A stretch of 64,000 nt of DNA, from the NCBI RefSeq assembly GCF_022682495.2, contig NC_071393.1:99499010-99563009 (forward strand). The letters are read 5' to 3'. The position numbers were made by a program, and so were the translations under genes. Origin of the DNA: Desmodus rotundus. Its lineage: Eukaryota; Chordata; Mammalia; Chiroptera; Phyllostomidae. The notes below the pieces were generated by a model. It saw only the letters and a program-made list of their open reading frames with translations, had not been told where the DNA came from and searched no databases. This document shows positions 1 through 11,346 of this stretch, one piece after another. Position 1 is the stretch's first letter. The number at the start of each line of letters is the position of its first letter.

Positions 1-421
1 TCTTTCATTACTTTTTCAGATAAGTTTTCAATTTCTTGTTCTTCCTCTTCTCCGTCTGGCACCCCTATGATTCGGATGTTGGCCCTTTTGGAGATGTCCC
101 AAAGTCTTCTTAAACTCTCCTCATTTTTTTGAATTCTTGTTTCTTCATTTTGTTCTGGTTGAATGTTTATTTCTTCCTTATGTTCCAAATTGTTGATTTG
201 AATCCTGGCTTCCTTCCCTTCACTGTTGGTTTCCTGTGGAGTTTTCTTTATTTCCCTTAGTGTAGCCTTCATTTCCTCCCTATGCTTTTGTTGTATCCAG
301 TGAGACCTTTGAGCATTCTGACCACCACTGTTTTGAACTCTGCGTCTGAGAGCTTGGCTATCTCCACATCGCATAGTTCTTTTTCTGGGGTTCTGTTCCG
401 TGGTTCCTTCATTTGAGCCAT
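1..421 (-). pseudogene. L1 ORF1 N-terminal part, frameshifted
   Basis: The likely ORF1 start codon is the ATG at 419-421 on the minus strand, beginning MAQMKEPRNRTPEKE. This frame runs about 50 codons into a stop. The coiled-coil portion (HREEMKATLREIKK onward) and the start of the RRM-like region (NIRIIGVPDGEEEE-like acidic run) are in another frame, so at least one indel lies around 265-300. ORF1p is the trimeric RNA-binding chaperone of L1 particles. Only its N-terminal third is in the window and it is not intact as read. Confidence 0.7.
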
Positions 422-1160
422 ATTTCTTGGTCTCCTCATTTTGGCAGCCTCCCTGTGTCTGTGTACTAGGTAGAGCCACTTTGATATCCTGTCTTAGCAC
501 ACCTGTTAAGTTGTATGGGGTGGAGCCTTGGATATTCGCCAGGGCAGGGCAACCTGCTTTACCACTTTGTGGCTCCATGTATGGGGGAGGGGTCGACGAG
601 GGGACAATGCTGCTTCTGGCTGACTTCTCAGGGCTTTCCTGGCACTCACTTCTATTCCAGTCACGTCACCCACCTCCCATACGCGACTGGTGGCCCTTCA
701 GCTGCTCTCCTGTTATGGTTCCCAAAGTGGGCGGGTTTGTGTACATTCGGGGCTCATCTGAGAAACAGGCAGTTTCTTCCACCACCCCAATCTCCACTGG
801 GTTTACAGCCAGAAGTTATAAGGCTTTATCTTTCCTGATGCTGGAACCCTGGGCTGCACAGTCTGGCCTAGGGCTGGGATCACTTGCTCACAAGGTGTCC
901 CTTCTGATTTTTATCTACCACATGTGAATGTGGAATCCCCCGTTCTGCTGGCCGCTGCCACACTGTGTCCTCTCTGCCTGGACTCCCTGTATCTGCCCCT
1001 CCTACCCATCTGGATGAATATGGCTTCTTTAAATCCTTGGTTGTCAGAATTTCATACAGTTCTGCATATTTTTCTGGGTGATTTTCTGGCAGTTCTGGGT
1101 ATTTTTCATTTTTAAGTTAGTTGTGTTCCTTCTTATGGTTGTGCAATGAAGCAAATCATG
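1..1160 (-). mobile_element. L1 retrotransposon, 5' end (5' UTR and partial ORF1), cut by window edge
   Basis: Read on the minus strand, the segment runs from a GC-richer L1 5' UTR (roughly 1130 down to 422) into the start of ORF1, which leaves the window at base 1. The ORF1 part contains the recognisable RNA-binding-protein block with the residues NIRIIGVP followed by an acidic stretch. The presence of the 5' UTR means this copy is not 5'-truncated like most L1s, so it was probably a long insertion. The upstream boundary is uncertain between about 1100 and 1205. The 5' UTR is much less diverged in appearance than the L1M fragments elsewhere, which suggests a younger, lineage-specific copy; that is an inference. 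Confidence 0.8.
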
Positions 1161-1206
1161 TCTACCTACATCTCCAGCTTGACCAGATTACCTTTTCACT
1201 TTTTAA

Positions 1207-1510
1207 ATGGTGTCTTTTGAGGCACAAAGTTTAACTTTGATAAGGTCCTATTTAGCAATTTTTTCTTTTTTATATAATTTGTATTGATTGATTTGAGAGA
1301 GAGAAAGAGAGGCATTGATTTGTTGCTCTATTTACTTATGCATTCATTGGTTGCTTCTCGTATGTGCCCTAACTGGGGACTGAACCTGCAGCCTTGGTAT
1401 ATTGGGATGATGCTCCAGCCAACTGAACTACTGGCCAGGGCCAGAAATTTTTTCTCTTAAGTATCATGCTTTTGATAGCAACTGTTTTTATACTGTCAAT
1501 ATAAGAAATT
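1207..1510 (-). mobile_element. Old L1 (L1M-type) fragment interrupted by a VES SINE
   Basis: The run around 1207-1270 (GGTGTCTTTTGAGGCACAAA and following) resembles the antisense of old L1 ORF2. Related T-rich sequence resumes after the SINE at about 1446. Assignment is by eye and the outer limits are soft. Confidence 0.5.
1270..1445 (-). mobile_element. VES-type SINE (bat tRNA-derived)
   Basis: On the minus strand the head begins with a GGCCAGTAGTTCAGTTGG-type A box and a GGTTCAGTCCCC-type B box, as in tRNA-derived Pol III promoters. It is followed by the VES body and an A-rich tail (T-rich at the left here). A 13-bp duplication with one mismatch flanks it (1257-1269 and 1446-1458, AATTTTTTCTTTT versus AATTTTTTCTCTT). 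It sits inside an older L1 fragment. Head type is the 'CCAACCAACTGA' class. Confidence 0.85.
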
Positions 1511-3048
1511 TTATATAGATATATTTAACACTGTATATGCATAATATATTATTTTATATAAATATAACATTAAATGTTCTATTAAATGTATGTTATGGAA
1601 AATTAGTACCAAACCTTTCTCTGTTATTTCTCCTGACCTATTGTGTATTTTGAATAGAGGCAACAGTAGTACTCTGTCATAAATTAGTGTTGAGGTTTTT
1701 CAAAGCCACGGTGAATGAAATCCACCACCCAACACCTAGCACCGGACACACCCACCCTGACACCTGGGCCAGAGCACAAATGCAAACATACTTCCTAAAC
1801 CATGCTTTATTTAATTGCCTTACTTGAACAAACAAAACTACACAGTCACTCTTCTCTCTGCCTTGTTGACTTCCTTCCTGTACTGTGCTTCCTGTGTGAG
1901 TTTTTGTCATCTTCCTTCATTTCTTTCCTCCCCACCTCTGCTGGAGTTGTCAGCACGTGACTAGGAGACCCTCAAATCCCCCAGCAGCTGGTTTCCCAGA
2001 AGAGTCGCTGGGTCTGGATCTGTTATTTCTTCACTGTGCTGACAGGAACTATGTGCCTGCCTTTTGTGGAGCAGTAAGGACATGGTGGCAGCAAATCATC
2101 ATTAATACAATGTGTTAAGATTCGGAGGCAGCTTTTCATTAGTGTCTAACATCTACTGAGCGAAGTCAGGTTCTGAAAATAAAAGAGAAGTTCAGGATGG
2201 ATAGTGCATGCAGCGTCCCTTTTCACGTGGCAAAACAAGAAGTAAAAAACAAAAAAAAGAATTCTGAATACCAAATTCAAAAAGCCTTTAAAGTAGGCAT
2301 CTGGAAGAATTTACTCCTCCTCCTGAATCAGCCGTCAGTGGGCAGCAAGAGCTGACAAATGGAAGCTGTGGTTGTGTATGAGAGCAATGGGGGAGGAGGG
2401 AGAGAGTCAGCATCTAGAGGGATTAAGAGTTGAAGCAGAGCCAGCTGGGAGAGGAAGGCTGAAGGTGTATGGAAAGAGCCCATAATTCATCATGCTAAGT
2501 GCCAGCCAAGTGTGGCGATTTGTGTGGGAGGATGGAGGCATTGACCTTGAACTGAGGGATACATCACCCTCTGAGATGAAAGGATAAAAGGAGAGAAAGG
2601 GTGTGGGTACACATAAACTTGCTTTTTCGGGTGGAGTACAAAACTGAAAGAGATCGCGCCTGATGGAATCAATTTGACTTGACGAAGTAGGAGATGAGGT
2701 CATCTGAAGAGTCCAAGCAGGGGGATTAAACGGTGAAGTTTTGGGATTTTCGGTGAGGGAGACTGGAGAAAACAAAAGATAAGTTAGAAGATCAATGAAT
2801 GAGCACATCTAGGATGAGTCATAGGATGATAAGGCTACGAGGTTTTCTCCACTGGGTAGAGAAACACTTGGTGGCCAGTATTTAAGAACAGTGGGGAAAA
2901 TGTATGGACACAGGCCTGAGGTTTCCTGGGGGAGGAGGCTGACACAAGGGTACAGGGGAATATCCAGGTGGGAGGGATAGTTGGATGAGTAACCACATCT
3001 TCCAGGGTGAGTAGGAGAGAAAGGGAGGCGAGAAGGTGTTGCTATCGG
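1511..3048. other. No gene or clear repeat recognised
   Basis: AT-rich start (1500-1600), then ordinary mid-GC sequence. ORFs on the minus strand up to 133 codons (2407-2808) show no family motif and look like chance. Part of 2400-3020 is purine-rich and could be a badly eroded repeat, but I cannot place it. Confidence 0.5.
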
Positions 3049-3227
3049 CAGTCTCCAAAGTTATCTGTATGTAGAATAACCTGCGGATCTCTTAAAAACT
3101 GCAGAGCCCAAGCCACATTTCAGGTGAATTAAATTGCAGTCTAAGGGCATGGGACACAGCACAGACATCCGTACTTTTTGAAGATCTCCAGGTAGTTCTA
3201 ACATGAAGATAATTTGGGGACCGTTGG
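3049..3227. mobile_element. MER5-like hAT-Charlie nonautonomous element, diverged
   Basis: Starts CAGTCTCCAAAG and contains the MER5-type phrases for 'ATAACCTG..GATCTCTTAAAAACTGCAGAGCCCAAG' in diverged form. It ends near GGGGACCGTTG, consistent with a worn right inverted repeat. No convincing 8-bp duplication seen. Confidence 0.5.
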
Positions 3228-3242
3228 GCACATACATTAGGA

Positions 3243-3432
3243 CAATGGTCCTAAAAGTATGGTCCTCAAGCCAGCAGCATTAGCAGCACCTGGGAACTTG
3301 TTAAAAATGTAAACTCTTGAACCCCAGCCCAGGCCTATTGAATCAGAGACTCTGGGACTGGAATTCAGCAGTTTTGTAGCTTAACAAGTCCTCCAGGTGA
3401 TTCTGATGCTTGTTAAACTTTGACAACCACTG
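3243..3432. mobile_element. MER5A-like hAT-Charlie element, near full length
   Basis: Runs from CAATGGTCCTAAAAGTATGG to TGACAACCACTG, close to the MER5A consensus length of about 190 bp. The internal phrases CACCTGGGAACTTGTTAAAA and GGTGATTCTGATGC are preserved. The flanks CATTAGGA and AATGAGGA match at six of eight positions, which fits an eroded 8-bp hAT target duplication. It lies directly after another MER5-like copy. Confidence 0.8.
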
Positions 3433-5159
3433 AATGAGGAGAAAAAGGAATCTTGGTCCCGGAAATCCCTTGGAAAGCAGGGGCAGTGAGACAGCCGGAA
3501 GTCCCCTTTGATGTCGAGCATATCCAGACAATAACTACTTCAGCTTTGAGTCCTGCAAAGCCTTTAGTGAAAGAACTAAATGCTAGCATGTTGGAGGGTC
3601 CTACACGTTTAAATATCCCAGAGTTATGTCAGGATTGGGGCATGTTGAGAAAACTTACAGTCCAAACTACAGTGTTTGTGAAGGTAGAAAATGGTTAACA
3701 TCAAATTGCCTAAACTTTGATGGAGTTTACAAATGGTGGAAAAACTGCACCAGGAAGCTGGGAGACTCCTGACCCCAACACCTGGCTCCTGTCTGGGAAC
3801 AGTGGCAGCCTCCACTGAAGAGGGAGCAAGAGGACATAATAAAAAAGCTTTAATTTATGACAGTGGGAAGGAGAAAATATTGAAGCATTTAGTTTCTGTG
3901 GAATAGTGGCTTCAGAGGGCATGGTGGAAAGGGTAAAGGGTTTGGTGAGAGGGCTTGAGAGTGGGAGGACCTGAAGAAGGGTGCCTAAAGCCACAGAAGA
4001 TGAGAGAATAACACAGGATGGATGTTTGGGTACAGAAGGATGGGGGAGGAAGGCAGGTACCATTTGTCTTTAGGGCAGTGGCCATGAATTATTGGTAGGA
4101 GAGGCATTTGTAGAAATAACTAGCTTCCTCAACATGAGTTATTTGGTCACAGGCAGCCTTGTCACCATACCCCAGGGAGCTGAGTCATCTGGTGGTGAAA
4201 ACCACAGTCCCTGGTGAGCCTGCTCCATGTCAGGCAGAGAGACCGCAGGCCTCAAGAAGCAGCCTCAGGGTGGATGGGTGGTGGGTGGACTGTGGATGAG
4301 CCTGGTCTGTGATTAGCTGTTTCACCTGGGAGATCTTTCTCCTGCTCAGAACTCTGGATCTTCTGCCCAGCAGGATGTGCCTGCCTGAAAGCGGTTGCAG
4401 GGCCCAATTGTTATCATAAAGGAAAGCAGAATCAGAAGAGCCTTGAATGCTTTTAGATATTGCTTATCCTGAGGCAGGACGAGAAAGGGAGGAAGAAATT
4501 AATCAAGATGATAACAAAAGCAGAAGAAAACAGGTCCTTTTTGCCGGGCTGTGTAGTTTGGATTTTGATTTCCGTCTGATTCATGGTCTCACTGAGGATT
4601 CTGGAATGAATTGTACCCAGGTATGAATTAGGCGTTCTAACTGCTGCAAGATGCAGCTTAGTTTACAGAACAAAACAAGTGCTTGGGCTGGTCCAAGGCT
4701 AAATTGCTAAACCGATGAAATTTGTTTCTGACTGTACGCCATTTGGGGTCTTTTCCTCCTCCAAAAATCCTCCTTGGGTTTTCCTTACCCGACAGTTTTG
4801 TGCTCACCCTTCCTCAGGAACGTCCCCAGGGGCTCAGGGCTGGGACAGCATGAAAGCTTGTTCTCCTCCTTCTACCTAAGGTTGGGATGTGCAGTCCTGA
4901 CAGACCCCCACTCCCTGACGGCTCTTAGCTCACTGCCACACTACCCCAAATGCTCCTGTCACACTTCTTGCAGATATCAAGGTCCACCATAATGGTCAGC
5001 CTTTTAATTCCTTGGATTTAGGGTTAATAGTCACGACATGATACAACTGATAGAGCAAAGGCACTGATCACTCAACAGACACCAGCTGTAAACACCTCAG
5101 GAAAGCAACACGGCACATACTGGCTCAGTAGCTGCTTCCTGGCCCCCCGGCCCCCCGTC
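3433..5159. other. No gene or confident repeat recognised
   Basis: Mixed sequence with several short ORFs in both strands and no splice-flanked or motif-bearing reading frame. A short run of two CCCCCCGG-like blocks lies at about 5141-5156. Confidence 0.5.
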
Positions 5160-7115
5160 TTCCAGTGGTCTTGTCATCTCCTGTCTCAGCTCTCCGCTCC
5201 TGTGCATGTGTCCCTCTCTGCCTCAGCTGTCCACTTGTCATTACCTTTGACAATAATCCCTTTTCCATTCAGTCATCATCTGCTGACCTTCCAGCTTATT
5301 TCCCTACTTCAAAATTCTTTAATTCCAGCTGCTCTTTGGCACAACTACAAGCTGTTGATCCTACCACCCTTTCTTTATCCCTCCAAATCCCAAACCCTCG
5401 TTCCTTTCTTATCTAGCTCAGATTCCATAGCTCATCATTACCGCTCCCTTACACTTTCATCTCACTTGCCTCTCTCTCACTCCACCACACTCATGTGGCA
5501 ACCTGCACGCTCATTAAACCCAATGGACCACACACTACAGACTCATGTTTGCACAGCTTCTATGTCATATTGTTTAACCAAAAAAAACCCTATCTTGATT
5601 CCACATCACCCTCAAGTCCTCTGCTCCCTTTACTAATAAAATCCCTTCAAAGAGTTGTCTCTCCTCGCTGTCTCCAATCTCTCCCCTCCCATGCTCTGTT
5701 AAACTCAGTCTTATTAGGATTTTGTCTCCACCACTCCAACAACTTTGCTTCATCAGGACTACCAGAGATATCCCTTGCTAAGTCCAGTGGTCAGTTCTCA
5801 GCATTCATTTCATTTGATTGATAGGTAGCGTTTCATAGCTGTTCATTCCCTTCTTCTTAAAGCACTATCTTCTTTTGACTTCCAGGATTCCACACTTTCC
5901 TGGTTTTTCTCCGTTATCATTGGCTATTCCTCCTCAGAGTCCTTTGCTGGTTCTTTCTTACTGACTTACACAGCGAGGAACTTCAGGCCTCAGTCTTTGG
6001 AGCTCTTCTCTATTTATACTCCCTTACTGAGCTCACTTTTTCCTCATAGCTTTAAATACCATCTTTGCCTTGAAGAGTCCCAATTTTATATTTGTAGCAA
6101 AGACCTTTCACCTGAACTCCACTCTCACGTGCCAACTGCCTATTGAACATCTCCACTCGATAGGCATCGCGTATTTAACATGTTCAGTACGGAACTGCTT
6201 ACCTTTAGAAGGTTCCTCTTTAAGCTCTTCCAGCTCAGTAAATGCAGCTTTATCTCTCCTTTCAATTCCTCAAGCTGAAAATCAGAGTCCTCCGTATGTC
6301 TTTGTTTTACTCTCACACCCTACATCTAATCCATCAGCAAACTTTGTCACTCAGTTTTCAATATATATCCAGAAGTAAACCACTTCTCATCACTCCAGTT
6401 ATTTCTCCACCATGGTCCAAGTGGCCAGTGTTTCTGACCTGAATTAATGCAATAACTTTTTCATTGGTTTCTCTTTCATTATTGCCCCTCCTGTAGTCAA
6501 ATCTCAACACAGCGGCCAAAGTGACCCTTTTCAAACATTAGATGACAAAGCTTCTCCTCTAAAAACACTCCAAAAAGTACCTATTTCACTCAAAGCAAAA
6601 ACTAAATCCTTAAAGAGGCTGACAAGGCCCTACAAACTGATCTCCACCCCCCCCACCCCGGCTTCTCTGACCTGTGCCCTACCACTCCCCACTTTGTTCG
6701 TGGCGCACCGTGGCGCCTCGCTGTCCTCAAATATGCCCACCCTACTCTGTCCTCAAGGCCTTTGTACGCGCCACTTCCTCTGCCTGGAGTGCTCTGCTCC
6801 AGACGTGTGCTTGTACTTCCCCAACACCAAGTATCCTCAGCTCCAACAGCTTTAATGTATTTCCAGAGACCACTGTACTTAATATCTCAACTTACTTTTT
6901 CGTCCTCTGTTCTGGCCCTTTCTATTTCTCTTTTCTTTTCTTTTTTTCCTAACAATCACCACCTGACATAGGGTATTTGTTTGTTTCTTGTATGTGTTCC
7001 CCAATCGAATATAATCTTCAGGAGGAATACGTTGCCTGTGTGGATCACTGTGTTTTCCTTGGTACTTAGAACAGTATCTGGAGTATATTAAGTCCCCAAC
7101 CAATGTTCTGAATGA
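5160..7115 (+). mobile_element. Old LINE relic (L2-type 3' region)
   Basis: Contains the pyrimidine-rich blocks typical of an ancient, very abundant LINE 3' region, ending with '...CTTGGTACTTAGAACAGTATCTGG...TGTTCTGAATGAATGG', the characteristic 3' end with TGAA repeats. The middle holds phrases such as CCTACAAACTGATCTCCACC and TCAAGGCCTTTGTACGCGCC. ORFs of up to 144 codons here (5202-5636) are by-products of the C/T-rich composition. The element class is clear to me; the exact family (L2 versus an old L1 subfamily) is not. Confidence 0.55.
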
Positions 7116-7414
7116 ATGGGTGATCAAGGATGAAAAGCACAAGTAAGGGCCACCTTGATCTGTAAAACTTAGACTATCAATATCAGAAACCACAGTCCGC
7201 AGGGAGGTGTTACAGCAAAAGGGGCCACAAAATTCAGGTATTACCTGGTGTTTTTCCCTCCTTATCTCATGGCCTGTAAGATGGTAGGTCTCAAACATTA
7301 ACTTAAATTCAGGTTTAACATAATCTTGAGAAGCTCTAATATAATTGAATTACCTAATGGCTAATGCCAACATTGTATTACATTCAAAAGAAATCACAGT
7401 CTTCCAAAAAGTAA

Positions 7415-9508
7415 AATTTTCTTCCAGTTTTATTGAGATGTAATTAACATACCACATTGTATACAGTTAAGGTGTAGAACATACTAACATATGTACTTAT
7501 TACAACATGATTACCACAAGTTTATTTAACATTCATCATCTCATATAGTTACCCAGATTTCTTCCTTGTGATGAGAACTTTTAGGATCTACTTACTATCT
7601 TAGCAACTTTCAAATATACAATGCAGTACTGTTCGCTATAATCACCGTTCTGTACATTGCATCCCCAGAACTTAAATTTATTTTACAACTGAAAGTTTGT
7701 ACTATTTGACCACCTTCCCTATTTCCCCCACCTCCTTCTGTGGAAACCACAAATCTTATCTCTTTTTCTCTGAGTTTGGTGAGTTGTTTTTTTTTTAGAT
7801 TCCATATATAAATGAAATCATACAATATTTGTCTTTCTCTGTCTACTTACTTCACTTGGTATGATGCCCTCAAGGCCTATCCATGTTGTCGCAAATGGCA
7901 GGCTTTTTTCTTTTCTGTGGCTGAATAGTATTATGTTTATACATATACATTTATACATATATATCGTATTCTCTTTATTTTGCTCCTATGGATAGACAAT
8001 TAGACACTTGTCCCCACATCATAGCTACTAGAGGCAGAGACAGATAGCTCTTCAAGGCAGTGATTCTTGCCAGTACTGATCTCTCGTCTTTTTGATGCGA
8101 CCGTTCTAATGAGCGTGAGGTGAAATCGTATTGTGATTCTGATTTGCATTTCCCTGATTATTAGTGATGCTGAGCACCTCCTCATGTATCTATTGGCCCT
8201 TTAATATCTTCCTTAGGAAAATGCCTATTAAGGTCCTTTTCCCATTTTTAATTGGATTGTTTGAAATTTTTTGCTATTGTATTATGGGTTCTTCATATAT
8301 TTTGGATATTAACCCCTCATCAAATAATGATTTGCCAATATTTTTTCCCATTCTGTCAACTGGCATCTCATTTCATTGATTGTTTCTTTTGTTGTACATA
8401 AGCTTTTTTATTTTGTTGTAGTCACACATGTGAGGGGGACCCCCCAAAACAGAATTTATTTATAAAAAATTATGTATTTATTCTTGAAGTTGTTTAAACT
8501 TCAGTCACTTTCAAAGTATTCCCCATCTGATGCAACACACCCGTCAAGAGGTTTTTCCCACTGCTCAGAATAGTTTTTGAACTGATCAGTTTTGATGCCT
8601 TTTAGTGCTTCTGCCATTTTTGTTTCACCTCTTTTACATTGGCAAAATAGTTCTCTTTGAGGACTTTTTTCATCCAGGGAAACAAAGAAGTAAGTTGCTC
8701 AGGATGAGATCGGGTGAATGGGGAGGGTGGAGCATGGAGGTCATGTCATTTTTGGTCAAAACCTGCTGAACAGTCAGCATGGTGTGGGCAGGTGGGCTCA
8801 TAAATCACCCATCATGAAATAAGCAAATGCATTGAAAGAGTCTTCAAAAAAAAGTGACTGAAGCTGAACACAGCCTCTCACAACAATGCCAGCTGGTATA
8901 CTGATACAGATGGGTTCCTAGAACACTCACCTAGTAGGGGAAGCCTGTACTACAAGGGGCCTGCCCTCCAGAAGACAATTCCAGGGGGGTTATTGGGTCT
9001 CCCTTTGTATTTATTTCATTTTGTTGCATGTATGTTTTAGGTATTATAGCCAGAAAATCATTACCAAGACCCATGTCAAGGAGCTTTTTCTATGTTTTCC
9101 TCTAGGAGTTTTATGGTTTCAGATTTTACATTTAAGTCTTTAATCCATTTCAAGTTAATTTTTGTGAGTGGTATAATATAGGGATCTAGTTTCAGTCTTT
9201 TACATGTGAATATCCTATTTTCTCAGCACCATTTATTAAAGAAACTGCACTTTCTCCCTTGAGTATTTTTGGCTCCTTGTCAGATATTATGACCATATAT
9301 GCATGGGTTTATTTCTGGGTTCTTGATTCTGTTTTATTGGTTTATATATGTGTTTTTATGCTAGTACCTTACTATTTGGTTACTATAGCTTTATCATATA
9401 ATTAAAAATCAGGAGGTGCAATGCCCCAAGGTTTGTTCTTCTTTCTCAGTATTGCTTTGGCTACTGGGGGTCTTTTGTGATCCCATATGTATTTTAGGAT
9501 TGTTTTTT
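7415..9508 (-). mobile_element. L1 (L1M-type) 3' half, host of a mariner insertion
   Basis: Begins with the antisense of an L1 3' end (TTTTATTGAGATGTAATTAA) and continues through the 3' UTR into antisense ORF2 (for example GATTTGCATTTCCCTGATTA and TCAGCACCATTTATTAAAGA), where it is 5'-truncated. The 11-bp direct repeat CCAAAAAGTAA at 7404-7414 and 9509-9519 is a good candidate target-site duplication. It encloses about 2.1 kb including the 577-bp mariner. ORF2 is full of stops. Confidence 0.85.
8431..9007 (-). mobile_element. Internally deleted mariner element inside L1
   Basis: The left end TGAGGGGGACC and the reverse complement of the right end, CAAAGGGAGACC, form imperfect terminal inverted repeats. 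TA follows the right end (9008-9009) and TG, a plausible decayed TA, precedes the left. On the minus strand the C-terminal half of a mariner transposase is readable in pieces: PAHTMLTVQQVLTKNDM, then HPPHSPDL, then IASDGEYFE-like residues across frames. The third catalytic Asp position, normally in a 'P(S/C)DF' context, reads SNL. At 577 bp versus about 1.3 kb for a full mariner, the N-terminal DNA-binding half is missing. Antisense L1 ORF2 resumes directly on both sides. Confidence 0.8.
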
Positions 9509-9519
9509 CCAAAAAGTAA

Positions 9520-9880
9520 TTTCAGTCATTCTGAAGTCTCACAAAGAGATACCAACATGCAACAAAGTTCCTAAAGATTCTCTTCACAGTTGAAAGTGTT
9601 ATTTTCAAAATGAAAAACATAGTTCTTATACAAATACACAGTAAGAGTGTGTCAAAGCTTTATTTTAACTCATTAAAATTATGTTGAAGCTAGGTCAAAG
9701 GATAATAACAGAATGTTATATACAGTCAGTGAAGGGAACAAGGAATGCAGAAATAAGATTATTAGTTAGATACAAAACTAATTTATTTACTACAGGAAAA
9801 AACTCCATTATCTTTGGAGTTCTCTTTTCTACTTAGAGAAATATTTTTCTCCTCTACAAGACAAAAATTACTTCTGTACA
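9520..9880. other. AT-rich sequence, nothing recognised
   Basis: Short stretch between an L1 and an LTR with no ORF or repeat signature I can support. Confidence 0.5.
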
Positions 9881-10332
9881 TGTCTTAATCAGCTTAGGCT
9901 ACCATAAAATACCATAGACTGGGTGCCTTAAATAACAGATATTTATTCTCTCAGAGTTCTGGAGGCAGGAAGGTCAAGGTCAGGGTGCTGGCATGGTCAC
10001 TTCTGGCTAGATGTCTTTTCCTCATTTGTAGATGGTCACCTTTTCCCTGTGTCCTCACATGACAGAGAGAGAGACAGAGAGAGAGAGAGAGACAGAGAGA
10101 GAGAGAGAGACAGAGAGAGAGAGAGACAGAGAGGGAGAGAGGGAGGGAAGGAGAGAGAATGAACTCTGGTGTCTCTTCCTAAAAGGGCACTAATTCCATC
10201 ACAAGGGCTTCATGCTTATGACCTCATCTAACTATAATTACCTCCCAAATGTTTTATCTCTAAAAATCATCATACTGGGGGTTAGGGCTTCAACATATGG
10301 ATTTGGGGAGGATACACAATTCAGTCCATAGC
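9881..10332 (-). mobile_element. MaLR-type solo LTR (MLT1-like) with GA expansion
   Basis: Begins TGTCTTAATCAGCTTAGGCT and ends TTCAGTCCATAGCA, giving TG...CA termini. Interior phrases such as CCATAGACTGGGTGCCTTAA, CAGAGTTCTGGAGGCAGGAA and GGGCACTAATTCCATCAC match the MLT1/MST group in reverse. No internal retroviral region is adjacent, so this is a solo LTR. A GA/CAGA microsatellite has expanded in its centre. Confidence 0.75.
10063..10159. repeat. (GA)n/(CAGAGA)n microsatellite
   Basis: About 97 bp of nearly pure purine on the plus strand, alternating GA with spaced CAGA units. It is embedded in the MLT1-like LTR at the point where related LTRs carry a short GGAAGG-type purine run, so it probably grew from that seed. 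Confidence 0.95.
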
Positions 10333-11269
10333 AATAGGCAAAACTATTTGCATCTGATCAATTTTCTGAAAAGTTTACAGGATATCCTTGTGGAATTATA
10401 AAATGGTGTTATAAATGATTGGTAGGTAGAAAGACAAATTCAGACCCTTCTGAATTCAGATGACCCTTAGGAAGGCTTATTACCCAGGCCCCTAGCATGG
10501 CAAGGAGGAAGTCATTTTGCCTTTAGGAGATTGGAAAATTAGTCTTAACCTCACCCATTTACTTCTCCTCAGATCCACTCAAGATTCCGGTTTATTTGGT
10601 CTGAGGTTTATACAATTTGGGGGGAGGGTGCTCTGTGCAAAGGAGGATATTAAATGAGAATGTAAATGCAGGGACTTAGAAGGGGTCTGTGCTAGTGAGG
10701 ACTTCATAGAAAATTAATCTCATCCACCTTTGGTCTCTTCATAGTGATTTTCATACCTACCGTCAAATCTCTCGTCTCTTCTAAATATTCCACAAAAATG
10801 TTCCTCTTTCCCTGATTCTTTTTTCCCCATTCAGAACCCTTCTCCAGCTCTCTTTGGTCCATGAATTTCTCCTAATGGCTTTCTCATATGAATAATTTTA
10901 ACTTCACCAGGCATCTTGTAGTTCTTGCTACTCATTACCTCTATAACAAGAGGCAAAAAATATATATAATAATAATGATCCTTAGAATCTGGAGTAGGGT
11001 AAGATTGTGAACGCAAATATACATTTACTCTCTAGGAAAAGTTAAAATGCTTTTTTACACTAAAGTAGAGCCGACTAATAAAGCTTAATGCATATATCAC
11101 CTGGAAATTTTTTAAACAATGATCAGGAATCCCTAAATCAAAGGAGTGAAAACCACTATTTGTGGAATTTCAGGCTGAGGGGATGAGAAGATGGTGTGAC
11201 GCTTGGAGGACATAAAAAATGGCAATGTTGATGTTGAGAAAAGCTACCACACATTCTATAGAATATTAC
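10333..11269. other. No gene or clear repeat recognised
   Basis: Ordinary AT-rich sequence. A short MER5-like phrase occurs near 11100-11160 but is too small to call. Confidence 0.5.
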
Positions 11270-11346
11270 TCCCTCCCCTCTCTCTTCCTTCTCCCCCCTC
11301 TCCTCTCTCTTCCTTCTCCCCCCTCTCCTCCTCCTCCTCCTCCTTT
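11270..11346. repeat. Polypyrimidine tract with a 25-bp tandem unit and (TCC)n
   Basis: Continuous C/T on the plus strand. The unit TCTCTTCCTTCTCCCCCC followed by TCTCC occurs twice with a period of 25 bp (starts at 11281 and 11306). It is followed by about five TCC triplets. Confidence 0.9.

Noticed and set aside
400..927. 175-codon plus-strand ORF
   Set aside because: It is antisense to an L1 5' UTR and has no domain; the GC-richer composition explains its length.
5202..5821. Overlapping 83-144 codon ORFs
   Set aside because: They lie in an old LINE relic rich in C and T; no transposon protein motif is readable.
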